This document shows, piece by piece, positions 1 to 9,251 of a DNA stretch of 64,000 nucleotides. Source of the DNA: an uncultured Marinobacterium sp. (GTDB lineage Bacteria; Pseudomonadota; Gammaproteobacteria; Pseudomonadales; Balneatricaceae); contig CANMWJ010000004.1 in assembly GCA_947501565.1 (NCBI GenBank), forward strand, positions 1 through 64,000. Direction: 5' to 3'. The notes under the pieces were generated by a model. The model ran no database searches, was not told the origin of the DNA, and worked only from the letters and a program-made list of their open reading frames with translations. The position numbers and the translations under genes were made by a program. Positions within the stretch are counted from its first letter, which is position 1. The number at the start of each line of letters is the position of its first letter.

Positions 1-75
1 TCCCATTCGTCTAGTGGCCTAGGACACCGCCCTTTCACGGCGGTAACAGGGGTTCGAACCCCCTATGGGACGCCA
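1..75 (+). tRNA. tRNA-Glu (anticodon TTC), missing its first base
   Basis: The cloverleaf is nearly complete. The anticodon arm at 27-43 has a CCGCC/GGCGG stem with loop CTTTCAC, so the anticodon is TTC. The T arm has the usual GGTTCGAACC core, and an encoded CCA ends at 75. The acceptor 3' arm ATGGGAC (65-71) pairs with (G)TCCCAT, so the 5' terminal G lies one base outside the window. Positions 76-260 hold no gene and presumably carry the promoter of the next gene. Confidence 0.95.
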
Positions 76-260
76 TTTCCTTACTTTTCCCTTTATCAGC
101 CTCATACAAATTCTTTTAGAATAGACGCAGTCTTTTGTCGCTTTCTGCATTAAAATAGATCTGTGCAATCTTCCTGTATTTGTTATCGGTCATCCTGAGT
201 GTACTTTCAACGCACCAGACAGGAAGGTGAGTGGGTTAACACAGCGGAAGTGATCTGGAA

Positions 261-680
261 ATGAGGATTCTCCGAACCTTAGTTTTTCTGACAATGCTGG
301 CGTCTGCGCCTTTCACGGTGGCGGAGAGCGTTGTTGTTCATACCAGCGTAGCCGAGTCCTCGGTCAGTCGGCAGTTTCTGCTGTCGGCGTTTGCTATGCG
401 CATTCATCGTTGGCCCGACGGTCAGCAGATCCGTGTTTTTGTGTTGCCCGACGATCATCCGCAACATATCCGTTTTGTGAAGTCTTCACTGCATATCTTC
501 CCCTATCAGCTACGTAATATCTGGGATCGCGCAGTATTTTCCGGCGCCGGACAATCACCTTATGTGGTGCGTTCTGAGGAGGAGATGCTGGAAAAACTCC
601 GTACTGTCGAGGGGGCAGTAGGTTATCTGTCCAAGGAACAGGAGAACGAAACGGGGGTGAAGCAGCTTGATGTCTACTAA
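261..680 (+). CDS. Small periplasmic substrate-binding-protein-like protein
   Basis: This 139-residue protein starts with a clear Sec signal peptide (hydrophobic core about residues 5-18, cleavage near VAES). The rest resembles short PstS-like phosphate-binding family proteins: a start of VVVHTSVAESSVS type, then a FVLPDDHPQH stretch and an AVGYLSKEQ stretch near the C terminus, the last typical of single-lobe PBP-like proteins. It is far shorter than a true PstS (over 300 residues), so a transport role is unlikely. It overlaps the downstream barrel gene by 11 bases and sits in one operon with a GGDEF-EAL protein, which suggests a sensing accessory. Function is inferred from context. Confidence 0.7.
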   Translation: MRILRTLVFLTMLASAPFTVAESVVVHTSVAESSVSRQFLLSAFAMRIHRWPDGQQIRVFVLPDDHPQHIRFVKSSLHIFPYQLRNIWDRAVFSGAGQSPYVVRSEEEMLEKLRTVEGAVGYLSKEQENETGVKQLDVY

Positions 681-1881
681 ATCACTCTTCGCCCTTTGCT
701 GCGGAGCGCTGTGTTGCCATAGCGCGCTTGCTGAGCCTTTGCGTAATTGGGAGTGGAATGGATTTGTTACCCAAGGGTATTTCCATTCTGATCATAACAA
801 TGTGTATGGCAACAGCGCGTCAGGCAGTCCGGATTTTCGTGAGATTGCGCTGAACGCAACCTGGAATCCGGTGAATGACCTGGTCGTGAGTGGCCAGCTG
901 ATGTCGCGTCGTGCCGGTGAAGTACAGGATGGCGATCCCCGAATAGATTATGCGCTTCTGGATTATCGCTTTGGTGGTGGCGAAGATGGGCGTACGGGTG
1001 TTCGTGTCGGCCGGATCAAGAATCCGTTCGGTTTCTACAATGAAACCCGCGATGTCGCCTTTACGCGCCCGAGTATTATGCTGCCACAGGCGATCTATTT
1101 TGATATTGCCCGCGACATGATGCTGTCTTCGGACGGTATTGAGTTTTATGGCTCGCGACAGTTTTCCGGTGGTTGGCTGGATACGGACCTGTTATTGGGT
1201 AAGCCGAATACGGAACGATCCGTGGAATACGCCTACCTGAGCGACAACTGGCCCGGTGAGCTGGATGGCGACAAAGGGTTTATGTGGCGCACGATATATA
1301 ATAGCAACACCCAGCGCTGGCGTGCGGGTGTCACTATGGGACGCTTCCGTCTGGATTTTGATGCCGACGAGGCGAGTGTGGCCGCATTGCCTGGGACGCT
1401 GCCATTTGTCGCACCACAGGATGGTCATATCGATATCGATGCTTATCTGGTGTCGCTGCAATATAACCTCGAGCGCTGGAGTTTTACCTCCGAGCTATCG
1501 CGACAGAAACTCTCCTGGGGTTCGCTACGGGGCATCTTTACCTCAGACCCGGTCAACCGCTATGAAGCCGGCTATGTGCAGGCAGAGTATCGGATTGATC
1601 GCGAGTGGAGCGCGGTCGTGCGCTATGAAGAGCTGTATTTTGATATCGATGACCGCAACGGCCTTAAAGCAGCCGCGCGTTTAGGTAAGCCTGCGCACAC
1701 GCAGTTTGCTAAAGATTTTACGTTGGGAGTGGGCTGGCGCCCGAATCCTCAGTGGCTGGTGCGCTTTGAATGGCACCGTGTTACAGGCACCGCCTGGCTA
1801 CCGGAGCAGGATAACCCAGTGCAGAACGACCTGGTTAAGAAATGGAACCTCTATGCCCTGCAGGCTACTTACAGGTTTTAG
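670..1881 (+). CDS. Outer-membrane porin-like beta-barrel protein
   Basis: This 403-residue protein has a signal peptide ending near ALAEP. The mature part alternates polar and aromatic residues as in amphipathic strands, and it ends in a C-terminal aromatic strand (ATYRF), the usual BAM recognition signature. ATG at 670 is preferred over the TTG one codon upstream. The start overlaps the end of the preceding PBP-like gene, indicating translational coupling, and the stop is 5 bases before the next start. It probably forms an outer-membrane pore or scaffold; the substrate is unknown. Its place between a periplasmic protein and a c-di-GMP enzyme suggests a signalling cassette rather than a bulk porin. 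Confidence 0.75.
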   Translation: MSTKSLFALCCGALCCHSALAEPLRNWEWNGFVTQGYFHSDHNNVYGNSASGSPDFREIALNATWNPVNDLVVSGQLMSRRAGEVQDGDPRIDYALLDYRFGGGEDGRTGVRVGRIKNPFGFYNETRDVAFTRPSIMLPQAIYFDIARDMMLSSDGIEFYGSRQFSGGWLDTDLLLGKPNTERSVEYAYLSDNWPGELDGDKGFMWRTIYNSNTQRWRAGVTMGRFRLDFDADEASVAALPGTLPFVAPQDGHIDIDAYLVSLQYNLERWSFTSELSRQKLSWGSLRGIFTSDPVNRYEAGYVQAEYRIDREWSAVVRYEELYFDIDDRNGLKAAARLGKPAHTQFAKDFTLGVGWRPNPQWLVRFEWHRVTGTAWLPEQDNPVQNDLVKKWNLYALQATYRF

Positions 1882-1886
1882 GACGC

Positions 1887-4787
1887 ATGTCAGAATTTGG
1901 GAACTCATCACAAGGAAAGAAGAAACGCTTTGTCAGCTTGCACTGGAAGACGTTTGCGATGCTGGTGGCGGTTCTCTTTGCGGTACAAACTGCCTACTCG
2001 TTTCTTTCGTATCGGCAGCAGCAGGAGCAGTTCCAGCAGGAGCGTGAGCGCCTGAACAGCCGCGACCTGGATGTGGTTGAAGGGCTGGTGGCTACTTCCT
2101 ACCAGCGTTTGCTGGAACTGGGCGAGATCCTGCCGCTGATGTCGCTTGAGCCAACGGACCAGGATTCCGATCCCCTGATCATCCTGAGTCAGAGCATCAA
2201 CCTGAACTTTGACCGCTTTTCACTGAACGGCTCGCTGGATTCTATCTACCTTTATGATGACAAGGCCCGGATGGTTGAGGGGCGCGGGATGTCTATTCCG
2301 CTCTCCGCTGATGTGGTTCGCGACGTACTGCTGACCGAAAAGCCGGTACGTAACCTTTATTGTTCCGTCGACTGCCTGCGTTATGTCGCACTGCCGGTTC
2401 AACTGCGCGGTAACCGGACCGGGGTGATTGTCGTCGGTCGAACCCTTATTGATGTTGTGCTGTCCTTTAACCGTCAACGTGGGCGTGATATCGGGTTGGC
2501 GTTCCGCATGCCTGAGGGCAGCAGCGAACTGCCTGAATGGGGCCTTAGCCTTAAGTACCTCACCCAGAAAAGCCTCAATATACAGGTGCTGCAGGCCCTG
2601 GCGGCTCAGTACCCCTACTCGAAAGAGGGTGGTGTTTACGAGGTTGAGTATGAGGGCCGCAGTTACGAGGTGGTGCTGAAAGTACCTGCTGGGGTGCAGG
2701 ACGATGTGGCGTTCTGGGTTCTGATTGATGACCTGACCGAAGATCACCAACTGATGTTCCGAAAGCTTCTCGGCAGTCTGGCATTGGTGGTGGGAGGGCT
2801 CCTGGCCGCAGCGGTTTTGCAGTTATCGGTGCTACGTAGCTCGATGAACCACCTTGGGCGCATCGCACGACAGCTGCCAAAACTGGCCGAAAGCAGTTTT
2901 GAAGAGGTGCGCAGAGAGCTGCAACCGATGCAAAAACGCGGTAAGCGCTCCTACGATGAACTTGATCTCCTGGCGTCCAGTACCTTAGAACTGACAGATC
3001 AGTTGCAACGCCTTGAAATCTCCATTTTGCAGCGCGCCCAGAAGTTGCAGGAACGTTCTGACGCCCTGGAACGTGAACGTGATTTTGTTCAGAACCTGCT
3101 GAACACAGCACAGGCGGTTGTGTTGACCCAGGATGAAGAGGGCAGGGTGAAAACCCTCAATCATTATGGCCGACGGCTGCTGCGTGTCTCCGAAGAGCAG
3201 TTGGGTCAGGTATTTTTCGCCGATCTGCATCACACGCCGGACAGCTGGCAGGAGCATACTGAGAAGCTGGAGCGTATCCGGCGAGGTGGCGTAACCCGGA
3301 TCGAGGGTGAAACCTGTCTTGCATTTGATAATGGGGTTAACCGGGATATTACCTGGATGCACGCGCGGCTGAACTCGCTTTCCGGGGCGGGGCCCGCACT
3401 GCTCTCCATCGGTATCGATATCACCGGTCGCAAGGAGGCGGAGCGTCGTCTCTACTGGCTGGCCAATCATGACCCGCTGACTTCGCTGCCTAACCGTACG
3501 CTGTTTAATGATCGTCTGACCGAAGTACTGAACCGCGCGCGGACACAGCAGCGTAAAGTGGCGATCTTCTTCTGTGACCTGGACGGATTCAAAGATGTAA
3601 ATGACTCCATGGGGCACCTGGTGGGCGATGAGTTGCTGAAGCAGGCCGCACGACGACTGCAGCAGGTGGTCGGTGCTGGCGGCAGTCGCTTATCGCGGAT
3701 GGGCAGTGATGAGTTCATGGTGATCTGGGAGTACAGCGGCATTGGGGAGGAGTTAGAGTGCTACGCCGATCAGATCCTGCATGCCTTCCAGCGTCCGTTT
3801 CAGGTAGAAGGTTTTGAGGTCTACTGTACCCTCAGTATCGGTATCGCGATCTCGCCGGATCATGGTGTTAACTCAGAAACGCTGACCCGCAATGCGGATG
3901 TGGCGATCTATCAGGCGAAAGATGACGGTAAAAACCGCTGGCGCTTGTTTAACCAGGTCTTGGGCGATCAACGCGATGAACGTTTCTCACTGGTGAATGA
4001 TCTGCACAAAGCGCTGGAGATGGGCGAGCTGCACCTGCACTACCAGCCGCAAATCGACAGCCTTAGCGGTCAGTTGGTGGGGGTTGAAGCGTTGTTGCGC
4101 TGGCAACACCCGGTGGCGGGTATGATTTCACCGGCCAAGTTCATTCCGTTGGCCGAAGAGCAGGGCCTGATCGTACCGATCGGTGAGTGGGTGATGCGTG
4201 AGGCTTGCCGCCAGATGAAAGAGTGGCAGGCGCAGGGGCTGGAAAATGTTCAGGTGGGCGTCAATCTGGCCGGACAGCAGCTGATGCATGAGCGCTTATT
4301 GGCGATGGTGGATGATGTACTGCAGACGACGGGGCTGGAACCTGCGTACCTGGACCTGGAGGTCACTGAAAACTTCCTGATCCGGCAGCCTGAACTGCTG
4401 GTGCCTAAGTTGCATAAGCTACGCGAAAAGGGTGTGTCCTTGTCGATGGATGACTTCGGTACCGGCTTCTCATCGCTGAGTTACCTGAAGAAGCTGCCGG
4501 TCAATACACTGAAGATCGACCAGAGTTTTGTCCGCGATATTGGCCGGGATAAAGATGATGAGTCGATCGTACGATCGATCATCGTGCTCTGTCAGAGTCT
4601 GGGTATTGAGGTGTTGGCAGAGGGTGTAGAAACCGAACCGCAGCTGCGTTTCCTGCAGGAACATCAATGCAGTCTGATCCAGGGGTACTACTACAGTAAG
4701 CCGCTACCCCCCGAGGAGCTGATCACCTTTGCGTTGGCGCTTAAGGAGCGTACACCCGAGGGGGAAACGCGGGAGCCGTTAGCCTAA
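1887..4787 (+). CDS. Membrane GGDEF-EAL c-di-GMP enzyme with extracytoplasmic sensor and PAS domain
   Basis: The protein has 966 residues. The start at 1887 is chosen because AGGAC lies just upstream and it follows the barrel stop; an in-frame upstream ATG lies inside the barrel gene. Order: TM near residues 17-37, periplasmic sensor of about 270 residues, second TM near 295-320, short coiled region, PAS domain, GGDEF, EAL. The GGDEF site reads GSDEF, a variant that can remain active, with no RxxD inhibitory site five residues before it. The EAL domain keeps EALLRW, DDFGTGFSSLSYL, KIDQSFV and AEGVET, so phosphodiesterase activity is likely. The periplasmic domain probably reads a signal relayed by the two upstream gene products. 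Confidence 0.9.
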   Translation: MSEFGNSSQGKKKRFVSLHWKTFAMLVAVLFAVQTAYSFLSYRQQQEQFQQERERLNSRDLDVVEGLVATSYQRLLELGEILPLMSLEPTDQDSDPLIILSQSINLNFDRFSLNGSLDSIYLYDDKARMVEGRGMSIPLSADVVRDVLLTEKPVRNLYCSVDCLRYVALPVQLRGNRTGVIVVGRTLIDVVLSFNRQRGRDIGLAFRMPEGSSELPEWGLSLKYLTQKSLNIQVLQALAAQYPYSKEGGVYEVEYEGRSYEVVLKVPAGVQDDVAFWVLIDDLTEDHQLMFRKLLGSLALVVGGLLAAAVLQLSVLRSSMNHLGRIARQLPKLAESSFEEVRRELQPMQKRGKRSYDELDLLASSTLELTDQLQRLEISILQRAQKLQERSDALERERDFVQNLLNTAQAVVLTQDEEGRVKTLNHYGRRLLRVSEEQLGQVFFADLHHTPDSWQEHTEKLERIRRGGVTRIEGETCLAFDNGVNRDITWMHARLNSLSGAGPALLSIGIDITGRKEAERRLYWLANHDPLTSLPNRTLFNDRLTEVLNRARTQQRKVAIFFCDLDGFKDVNDSMGHLVGDELLKQAARRLQQVVGAGGSRLSRMGSDEFMVIWEYSGIGEELECYADQILHAFQRPFQVEGFEVYCTLSIGIAISPDHGVNSETLTRNADVAIYQAKDDGKNRWRLFNQVLGDQRDERFSLVNDLHKALEMGELHLHYQPQIDSLSGQLVGVEALLRWQHPVAGMISPAKFIPLAEEQGLIVPIGEWVMREACRQMKEWQAQGLENVQVGVNLAGQQLMHERLLAMVDDVLQTTGLEPAYLDLEVTENFLIRQPELLVPKLHKLREKGVSLSMDDFGTGFSSLSYLKKLPVNTLKIDQSFVRDIGRDKDDESIVRSIIVLCQSLGIEVLAEGVETEPQLRFLQEHQCSLIQGYYYSKPLPPEELITFALALKERTPEGETREPLA

Positions 4788-4870
4788 ACGCAGTCGGTTG
4801 CGCAGCCAGGCCAGTTGGCAGTCCTGTTGAGCGAAATTTCGAGAGGGTAAAAGGACGGGTGGGGCACTAT

Positions 4871-4891
4871 GACGCCGCATTAAGCGGCGTC
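4871..4891. terminator. Hairpin between convergent genes, possible terminator
   Basis: Perfect 8-bp stem GACGCCGC/GCGGCGTC with a 5-base loop (ATTAA). It lies between the end of the GGDEF-EAL gene and the end of the minus-strand gene at 4905. No clear T tract follows on either strand, so termination is only a suggestion. Confidence 0.45.
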
Positions 4892-4904
4892 ACAGATTAA
4901 CAGA

Positions 4905-5300
4905 TTAGTTAAGGCCAAAAACGTTGGCGCGCGCTTCCAGGTAATCAAACTCTTCGCCGTTCTCTTCCGCTTCAAAGCTCATCTCGTCTAAACGCTGGAA
5001 CTTCTCGATCTCATCATCCGGCATGTTGTGCAGGCAGCTTCCGCCAAAGTACCAAAGCAGGTCGCGTGCGATCAGGTGGGCCAGATCGGGGTACATGCGA
5101 AATGCACGCACCAGCAGGTCTTCACCGTCGTGGCGCACGTCGCCGGTGCCGGATTCGAAATCTTCGATCAGGGTTTTAAAGCTGGCGATAAACTCGGCAT
5201 CGTCGCTGGTGAGATCTTCGCGTGTGAACGGGTCGTTCTTGATGAAGTTGTTGTAAGCGATCTTGAGAAAATTCAGGTGGTGAATCTGATAAGGGGTCAT
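4905..5300 (-). CDS. Conserved hypothetical protein, PA2817-like
   Basis: This acidic cytoplasmic protein of about 131 residues has no signal or membrane segment. It begins MTPYQIHHLNFLK and contains LAHLIARDLLWYFGG and an acidic C-terminal half. It resembles the small uncharacterised family typified by Pseudomonas PA2817; that match is from memory of the family pattern. The start at 5300 has GGAG six bases upstream; a second in-frame ATG at 5312 also has a purine-rich stretch upstream and cannot be excluded. It is divergent from the ABC transporter operon. No function can be assigned. Confidence 0.65.
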   Translation of the reverse strand: MTPYQIHHLNFLKIAYNNFIKNDPFTREDLTSDDAEFIASFKTLIEDFESGTGDVRHDGEDLLVRAFRMYPDLAHLIARDLLWYFGGSCLHNMPDDEIEKFQRLDEMSFEAEENGEEFDYLEARANVFGLN

Positions 5301-5391
5301 GCGTGTCTCCATCGGTCGATACCCCTCATTCTATAGGGCCTTGGCGAGGGCGACCACTCTATCCTGTCCCCAAAAAGTCGTTGGGAAACGC

Positions 5392-5397
5392 TATAAT
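5392..5397 (+). promoter_or_regulatory. Candidate -10 box for the yadG operon
   Basis: A perfect TATAAT lies about 120 bases before the ABC ATPase start in the 207-base divergent gap. No good -35 hexamer is visible at 16-18 bases upstream, so it may need an activator or may be fortuitous. Confidence 0.4.
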
Positions 5398-5519
5398 ACG
5401 CGCCTGCTGTTGGCCGCGGACCCAAATACCGCCACGCAAACTGCAACGCACTGTTGCAGGCGTTGAATTGTCTGGTGGCTGCCCACATCTATCAGCCACC
5501 GGTTTCACAGGATCAGTTT

Positions 5520-6452
5520 ATGACCATCGCGCTATCGATTGAAAATCTCAGGAAAGTATACGGCAACGGCTTTGAAGCCCTGAAAGGGATCTCCCTGCAG
5601 GTGGAAGAGGGGGATTTCTTTGCTCTTTTGGGCCCCAACGGAGCGGGTAAATCCACCACGCTGGGCATTGTCTCCTCACTGGTCAACAAGACCGAGGGTA
5701 GAGTATCTATCTTCGGGCATGATCTGGAAAAGGATCTGGTCCGCGCCAAAATGTGCCTGGGTGTAGTGCCGCAGGAGTTCAACTTCAACATGTTTGAGAA
5801 GGTGATCGATATCATCGTGACTCAGGCAGGTTACTACGGCATTCCGCTGCAAACCGCGCATGAACGGGCGGAGTTTTATCTGCGCAAGCTCGGTTTGTGG
5901 GAGAAACGTAACGAGCGTGCACGCATGTTGTCTGGTGGTATGAAGCGACGTCTGATGATTGCCCGTGCGCTGGTCCACAATCCGCGTTTGCTGATTCTGG
6001 ATGAGCCAACAGCAGGTGTGGATATTGAGCTGCGCCGTTCCATGTGGGAGTTCCTGCAGGAGATCAACGAAGCCGGTACCACCATCATCCTGACGACGCA
6101 CTATCTGGAAGAAGCGGAAAGCTTGTGTCGCAACATCGCCATTATCGATCACGGCAGCATCGTTCAGGACACCAGCATGCGCGAGCTGTTGCTGCAGTTG
6201 AACACAGAGACCTTCCTGCTCGATATTACCCCGCCTCAGCAGCAGCTGCCGAAGGTGGATGGTTATAAGGCGGAACTGCTGGACGACCACACCCTGCAGA
6301 TCGATGTGGAACGTTCTCAGGGGCTAAACAATATCTTTCAGGCGCTGGAAGCCCAGCAGATCAGCGTATCCAGCATGCGTAATAAAGCGAACCGACTGGA
6401 AGAGCTGTTCGTTTCTCTGGTAGACAAGAACCTGACACAGGAAAAGGCATGA
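5520..6452 (+). CDS. yadG: ABC-2 type transporter ATP-binding protein, YadG-like
   Basis: This 310-residue ATPase powers the permease encoded next. Walker A GPNGAGKST, signature LSGGMKRRL and Walker B LLILDEPTAGVD are intact, followed by the switch region TTHYLEEAE. Length matches E. coli YadG (308). The start at 5520 has AGGATC upstream and begins MTIALSIENLRKVYG; the longer reading from 5454 adds an unrelated leader. It overlaps the permease start by 4 bases (ATGA). The exported substrate of YadGH-type systems is not established. Confidence 0.92.
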   Translation: MTIALSIENLRKVYGNGFEALKGISLQVEEGDFFALLGPNGAGKSTTLGIVSSLVNKTEGRVSIFGHDLEKDLVRAKMCLGVVPQEFNFNMFEKVIDIIVTQAGYYGIPLQTAHERAEFYLRKLGLWEKRNERARMLSGGMKRRLMIARALVHNPRLLILDEPTAGVDIELRRSMWEFLQEINEAGTTIILTTHYLEEAESLCRNIAIIDHGSIVQDTSMRELLLQLNTETFLLDITPPQQQLPKVDGYKAELLDDHTLQIDVERSQGLNNIFQALEAQQISVSSMRNKANRLEELFVSLVDKNLTQEKA

Positions 6453-7222
6453 GCGCTAAAGAACTATTTGTCGCCTTCTGGACCATCTTAACCAAAGAGG
6501 TTCGCCGTTTTACCCGCATCTGGGGGCAGACATTGCTGCCGCCTGCGATCACTATGACGCTTTATTTCATCATCTTCGGTAACCTGATCGGTTCCCGTAT
6601 TGGTGAGATGGGCGGTTTCAACTATATGGAGTACATCGTACCAGGTCTGATCATGATGTCGGTGATCACCAACTCCTACGGTAACGTGGTGTCCTCCTTT
6701 TACAGCACCAAGTTCCAGCGCAACATAGAAGAGCTGCTGGTCTCGCCGATCCCCTACTGGGTGATCCTCTGCGGTTACGTGCTTGGCGGTGTTTCCCGTG
6801 GCCTGGCGGTGGGCTTTATCGTGACCCTGCTGTCCCTGTTCTTTACCGATCTGCAGATCCACAACATCGCGGTAACCGTGAGTGTGGTGTTCCTGACGGC
6901 GGTACTGTTCTCGTTGGGCGGATTTATCAACGCGGTATTTGCCAACTCCTTCGATGACATCTCTATCGTACCGACCTTTATTCTGACCCCGCTCACCTAC
7001 CTGGGCGGTGTGTTTTACTCCATCTCCCTGCTGCCTGAGTTCTGGCAGGGGGTGTCGATGCTGAATCCGATCCTGTATATGGTGAACACCTTCCGCTACG
7101 GTATTCTGGGCGTGAGTGACATCAGTATCGGTTTCGCCTACGGCATGATCATCTTATTTATCGTGATACTGTTCAGCGTATCACTGCACCTGCTGAAAAG
7201 CGGGAAAGGAATCAGAAACTAA
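6449..7222 (+). CDS. yadH: ABC-2 type transporter permease, YadH-like
   Basis: This inner-membrane permease of 257 residues matches E. coli YadH in length (256). About six hydrophobic segments are visible, with the ABC-2 family NSYGNVVSSFYSTKFQRNIEELLVSP-type central region and an FILTPLTYLGGVFYS segment before the last helices. It is coupled to the ATPase by a 4-base overlap and to queF by a one-base overlap (TAATG), so all three are probably co-translated. Confidence 0.92.
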   Translation: MSAKELFVAFWTILTKEVRRFTRIWGQTLLPPAITMTLYFIIFGNLIGSRIGEMGGFNYMEYIVPGLIMMSVITNSYGNVVSSFYSTKFQRNIEELLVSPIPYWVILCGYVLGGVSRGLAVGFIVTLLSLFFTDLQIHNIAVTVSVVFLTAVLFSLGGFINAVFANSFDDISIVPTFILTPLTYLGGVFYSISLLPEFWQGVSMLNPILYMVNTFRYGILGVSDISIGFAYGMIILFIVILFSVSLHLLKSGKGIRN

Positions 7223-8046
7223 TGAAACAAGACGAAGTACTGAACGATTCTCCACTTGGTCAGGATACCCAGTATGTAAACAGCTACGATCCGTCGTTGC
7301 TGTTCCCGATCCAGCGTGACCTGAAATGGGCAGAGCGTGGTGTTGAGCGTAATAGCCTGCCATTTAAAGGCGTGGATATCTGGAACGCCTATGAAGTCTC
7401 CTGGCTGAATACTAAAGGTAAGCCGAATGTGCGCCTGGCGGAGTTCCGTATCCCGGCCGATTCGAAGAACATTATCGAATCCAAATCCTTCAAGCTGTAC
7501 CTGAACTCCTTCAACCTGAGCCGCTTTGAGTCCGATGAGCAGGTTATCCAGCAGATGCAGGACGATCTGAGCAAAGCCGCGGAAGGCGATGTGCAGGTGA
7601 TCCTCTACCACCCGGATAAGGCACCGGCTTTTGGTCAGTTTACCGGTTTCTGCCTCGACGATATGGATGTGGAGATCGACAGCTACACACCTGATGCCAG
7701 TCTGCTGAGCAGCGATCATGAGGTGATCGAAGAGGTGCTCTACAGCCATCTGTTGAAATCCAACTGCCCGGTTACCGGTCAGCCGGATTGGGCAACCGTA
7801 GGTATCAGCTACAAAGGCCGTGAGATCGACCGCGAAGGGTTGTTGAAATACCTGATCTCCTACCGTGAGCACGGTGATTTCCACGAACAGTGTGTGGAGA
7901 ACATCTTTATGGATATCTGGCAGCAGTGTCAGCCGGAAAGCCTGAGCGTGTATGCTCGGTATGTGCGCCGTGGCGGTCTGGATATCAACCCGTTCCGCAG
8001 TACCGAAATGGATGATATCGACAACCTGCGTCTTAGCCGACAATAA
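7222..8046 (+). CDS. queF: NADPH-dependent 7-cyano-7-deazaguanine reductase
   Basis: QueF reduces the nitrile preQ0 to the amine preQ1 in queuosine tRNA-modification synthesis. The 274-residue protein is the long two-domain YqcD/QueF type of gammaproteobacteria (E. coli 282). It shows the NADPH-binding motif region ESKSFKLYLNSFN and the catalytic cysteine C182 in SNCPVTGQPDW. The ATG shares its A with the yadH stop. No preQ1 riboswitch leader is possible here because there is no untranslated space upstream. Confidence 0.96.
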   Translation: MKQDEVLNDSPLGQDTQYVNSYDPSLLFPIQRDLKWAERGVERNSLPFKGVDIWNAYEVSWLNTKGKPNVRLAEFRIPADSKNIIESKSFKLYLNSFNLSRFESDEQVIQQMQDDLSKAAEGDVQVILYHPDKAPAFGQFTGFCLDDMDVEIDSYTPDASLLSSDHEVIEEVLYSHLLKSNCPVTGQPDWATVGISYKGREIDREGLLKYLISYREHGDFHEQCVENIFMDIWQQCQPESLSVYARYVRRGGLDINPFRSTEMDDIDNLRLSRQ

Positions 8047-8077
8047 CAACAAATTCGAAGTGGAGTCCGATTGACCG

Positions 8078-8638
8078 ATGGATGCTCTGGAATTACTGCA
8101 CAACCGTGTCTCTTGTCCGGTATTGCTGGAACCGGCGCCGAGCGCCGAGCAGATGGAAAACCTGTTTAAAGCGGCGATGCGTGCACCGGATCACGCTTCA
8201 TTGCGCCCATGGCGTTTTCTGGTGGTGGAAAACGAACAGCGCGAAGCTCTGGGGGAGGTCTACCTGAAGGCTGGTCTTGAGGATGATCCTGAGCTGAGCG
8301 AAGCAAAACAGAAGAAGCTGCGCAACGCGGCCCTGCGTGCTCCAGTGGTTGTGGTGGCAATCGCTAACAAAACCGAGCACCCTAAAGTGCCGATGAGCGA
8401 GCAGATTATCACTGCAGGCTGTGCCACCCACGCGATGTTGTATGCGGCGCATGCGCAAGGTATCGGGGCCATGTGGCGTACCGGTCCGATGGCGTATCAC
8501 CCAACGGTGATGAGCGAGCTCGGACTGACTGAGCAAGAAGAGATTGTTGGTTTCCTCTATCTGGGCACGCCTAAAGTGGTGCGTCAGGCACCGGAAGTGG
8601 ATACCACGGAGTACGTAACACGCTGGGAGGCGAAATGA
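8078..8638 (+). CDS. Nitroreductase family protein, YdjA-like
   Basis: This FMN-dependent oxidoreductase of 186 residues belongs to the small YdjA-type nitroreductases (E. coli YdjA 183). Seen: the FMN-binding RAPDHASLRPWRFLVV segment, a central AGCATHAMLYAAHAQGIGAMWRTG helix and the VGFLYLGTP strand. The native substrate of this subfamily is unknown. It lies 31 bases after queF and overlaps the next gene by 4 bases. Confidence 0.88.
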   Translation: MDALELLHNRVSCPVLLEPAPSAEQMENLFKAAMRAPDHASLRPWRFLVVENEQREALGEVYLKAGLEDDPELSEAKQKKLRNAALRAPVVVVAIANKTEHPKVPMSEQIITAGCATHAMLYAAHAQGIGAMWRTGPMAYHPTVMSELGLTEQEEIVGFLYLGTPKVVRQAPEVDTTEYVTRWEAK

Positions 8639-9105
8639 GCGATTATCAACAGACCGCCGATGAGTTTCTGAGTTGGCTGAAAGGGCAGATCCCGCTGATC
8701 AACCACATGGGATTTACGCCGTTGAAATACGACGGCAAAAGTCTGGCGATGGGCGCTGAGCTGGAGCCTAACGTTAACGATAAAGGCACCGGCTTTGGCG
8801 GCTCGTTGGCGACTGTCGCTACTCTGTGTGGTTGGAGCATAGTGACGTTGCATCTGCGCGAAACCGGGCGTGACGATGATGTGGTGATCCGCGATAGCCA
8901 TCTGGAATACCTGTTGCCGGTAACCGGTGATTTTGAAGCCTACACCGAGCTTCCTGACGCAGAAACCGTGGCCGGATTTGATGAGCGTATGGCGGAAAAA
9001 GGCCGGGCACGCCTGGATCTGGTGATTGAGATCCGCCAGGGAGATAAAGTCGCGATGCGCCTCTCCGGCAGCTACACCGCACTGGAAAAACGTAACCGGG
9101 ACTGA
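8635..9105 (+). CDS. Hotdog-fold thioesterase, YiiD C-terminal-like
   Basis: The 156-residue protein has the pattern of the putative thioesterase domain found at the C terminus of YiiD: INHMGF near residue 23, KGTGFGGSLATVATLCGW in the central helix and a late SGSYTALEKRNRD. Presumably it hydrolyses an acyl-thioester; substrate unknown. It overlaps the nitroreductase by ATGA and is the last gene of the yadG operon, with a strong terminator overlapping its stop. Confidence 0.75.
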   Translation: MSDYQQTADEFLSWLKGQIPLINHMGFTPLKYDGKSLAMGAELEPNVNDKGTGFGGSLATVATLCGWSIVTLHLRETGRDDDVVIRDSHLEYLLPVTGDFEAYTELPDAETVAGFDERMAEKGRARLDLVIEIRQGDKVAMRLSGSYTALEKRNRD

Positions 9106-9120
9106 TCGTCCCGGTTTTTT
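9094..9120 (+). terminator. Rho-independent terminator of the yadGH-queF operon
   Basis: A perfect 9-bp stem AACCGGGAC/GTCCCGGTT with a 5-base loop runs into six T residues. It overlaps the thioesterase stop codon. Confidence 0.9.
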
Positions 9121-9251
9121 ATTATGCGCAGGCACGACCTTTATCAAGGCGCAGTTGTACCGCTGGATTTAGTATATAAGGAAGATTTAATGTATCCTCA
9201 ATAACTCAATTGTGGGATGCATTGGTAATGACTGAATATCGGGAGAATCTT

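Noticed and set aside
9122-9251. CueR-type operator for the copper operon
   Set aside because: Only a short CCTT-TATC-AAGG dyad is present; no convincing MerR-family spacer promoter was found.
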